Assembly: GCA_002390525.1 (NCBI GenBank)
Contig: DGPR01000007.1
Coordinates: forward strand, 7,076 to 16,296
From: Cellvibrionales bacterium UBA4435
GTDB taxonomy: Bacteria > Pseudomonadota > Gammaproteobacteria > Pseudomonadales > Porticoccaceae
Direction of reading: 5' to 3'
DNA length: 9,221 nucleotides
Shown: positions 8,873 through 9,221 of the stretch, in pieces
How positions within the stretch are numbered: position 1 is the stretch's first letter
How the letters are laid out: every line of letters starts with the position of its first letter
Made by a program: the position numbers and the translations under genes
Notes under the pieces: generated by a model
The model's database searches: none
The model's input: the letters and a program-made list of their open reading frames with translations, nothing else
What the model was told of the DNA's origin: nothing

Positions 8873-9221
8873 ACTGGCGAATACTTAGGTGGTATTTTTT
8901 ATCAGTTCTCATAATAATTGCTGACCAAGCCACAAAAAACATAGCTACAAAAAATTTATTATATGGAGAATATATAAATATCTTTACAGGATTAAATTTA
9001 ATATTAGTCCACAATACTGGAGCAGCATTTAGCTTTCTTAGTGATGCTGGTGGTTGGCAGCGCTGGTTATTTTTAATGATTTCTTTGACCGTAAGTATTA
9101 TTTTAGTAATTTGGCTTTATAGATTAAAAGAAAATCAGCTTGTTATGTCATTTTCACTAACTTTAATTCTCGGTGGCGCTATTGGCAACTTAATTGATCG
9201 AATATTTCTAGGATATATAAT
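8869..9221 (+). CDS. lspA: Lipoprotein signal peptidase (signal peptidase II), 3' end cut by the window
   Basis: The first 117 codons of an inner-membrane aspartyl protease that removes the signal peptide from diacylglyceryl-modified prolipoproteins. Visible family blocks are IIIADQATK (15-23; conserved Asp19), NTGAAFSFLSDAGGWQRWLF (49-68) and GGAIGNLIDR (102-111), whose Asp110 corresponds to the first catalytic aspartate (E. coli Asp114). The second catalytic aspartate, in the FNxAD motif, lies beyond the window. Three hydrophobic segments are visible (about 9-19, 66-84, 93-106). The best start is GTG 8869; a CTG at 8857 is the only other plausible in-frame codon upstream before the ileS stop. 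It follows ileS by 51 bases, the standard ileS-lspA pair; fkpB and ispH usually come next. Confidence 0.95.
   Translation, partial: MNWRILRWYFLSVLIIIADQATKNIATKNLLYGEYINIFTGLNLILVHNTGAAFSFLSDAGGWQRWLFLMISLTVSIILVIWLYRLKENQLVMSFSLTLILGGAIGNLIDRIFLGYI

Noticed and set aside
8748..9014. Antisense open frame across the ileS-lspA junction
   Set aside because: It overlaps the conserved zinc ribbon of IleS and the first helix of LspA, both clearly coding on the plus strand.

Overview
The window is a stretch of AT-rich bacterial core genome, almost certainly from a gammaproteobacterium. Gene content and order are rplU(end)-rpmA-obgE-proB on the plus strand, rpsT on the minus strand, then murJ-ribF-ileS-lspA(start) on the plus strand. 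From memory, this is the arrangement of Pseudomonas and its relatives; E. coli keeps rpsT near ribF-ileS-lspA but has murJ, obgE and proB elsewhere. The proteins read as gammaproteobacterial: IleS is within one residue of the E. coli length and its zinc cysteines fall at the same numbers, and MurJ, LspA and RibF align closely. The AT-rich, compact style suggests a free-living marine or otherwise streamlined lineage, but the species cannot be told from this sequence.

Layout. Positions 1-316 hold the last codons of ribosomal protein L21 and all of L27. A strong intrinsic terminator follows (394-423). Positions 452-1591 encode the ribosome-assembly GTPase ObgE and 1657-2781 encode glutamate 5-kinase (ProB). 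ProB converges on rpsT (ribosomal protein S20, 2791-3060, minus) with only 9 bases between the stop codons. A 251-base divergent region holds a clear sigma-70 promoter for rpsT with a GC-rich, stringent-type discriminator, and the start of murJ. Positions 3312-4922 encode the lipid II flippase MurJ. A 114-base gap with a perfect TATAAT leads into ribF (5037-6005), whose stop overlaps the ileS start. IleS runs from 5998 to 8817 and is followed by lspA, cut by the window end.

The genes are housekeeping: ribosome structure and assembly (rplU, rpmA, rpsT, obgE), proline synthesis (proB), cell-wall precursor export (murJ), FMN/FAD synthesis (ribF), translation (ileS) and lipoprotein maturation (lspA). 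I see no mobile element, CRISPR array, tRNA, rRNA, toxin-antitoxin pair or defence gene, and no evidence of an undescribed system. What is worth a second look is expression architecture: a 20-codon reading frame bridging ileS and lspA with a GTGA overlap, the terminator before obgE, the heavy use of non-ATG starts (rpsT GTG, murJ TTG, ribF GTG, lspA GTG), and the tight proB/rpsT convergence without a visible terminator.
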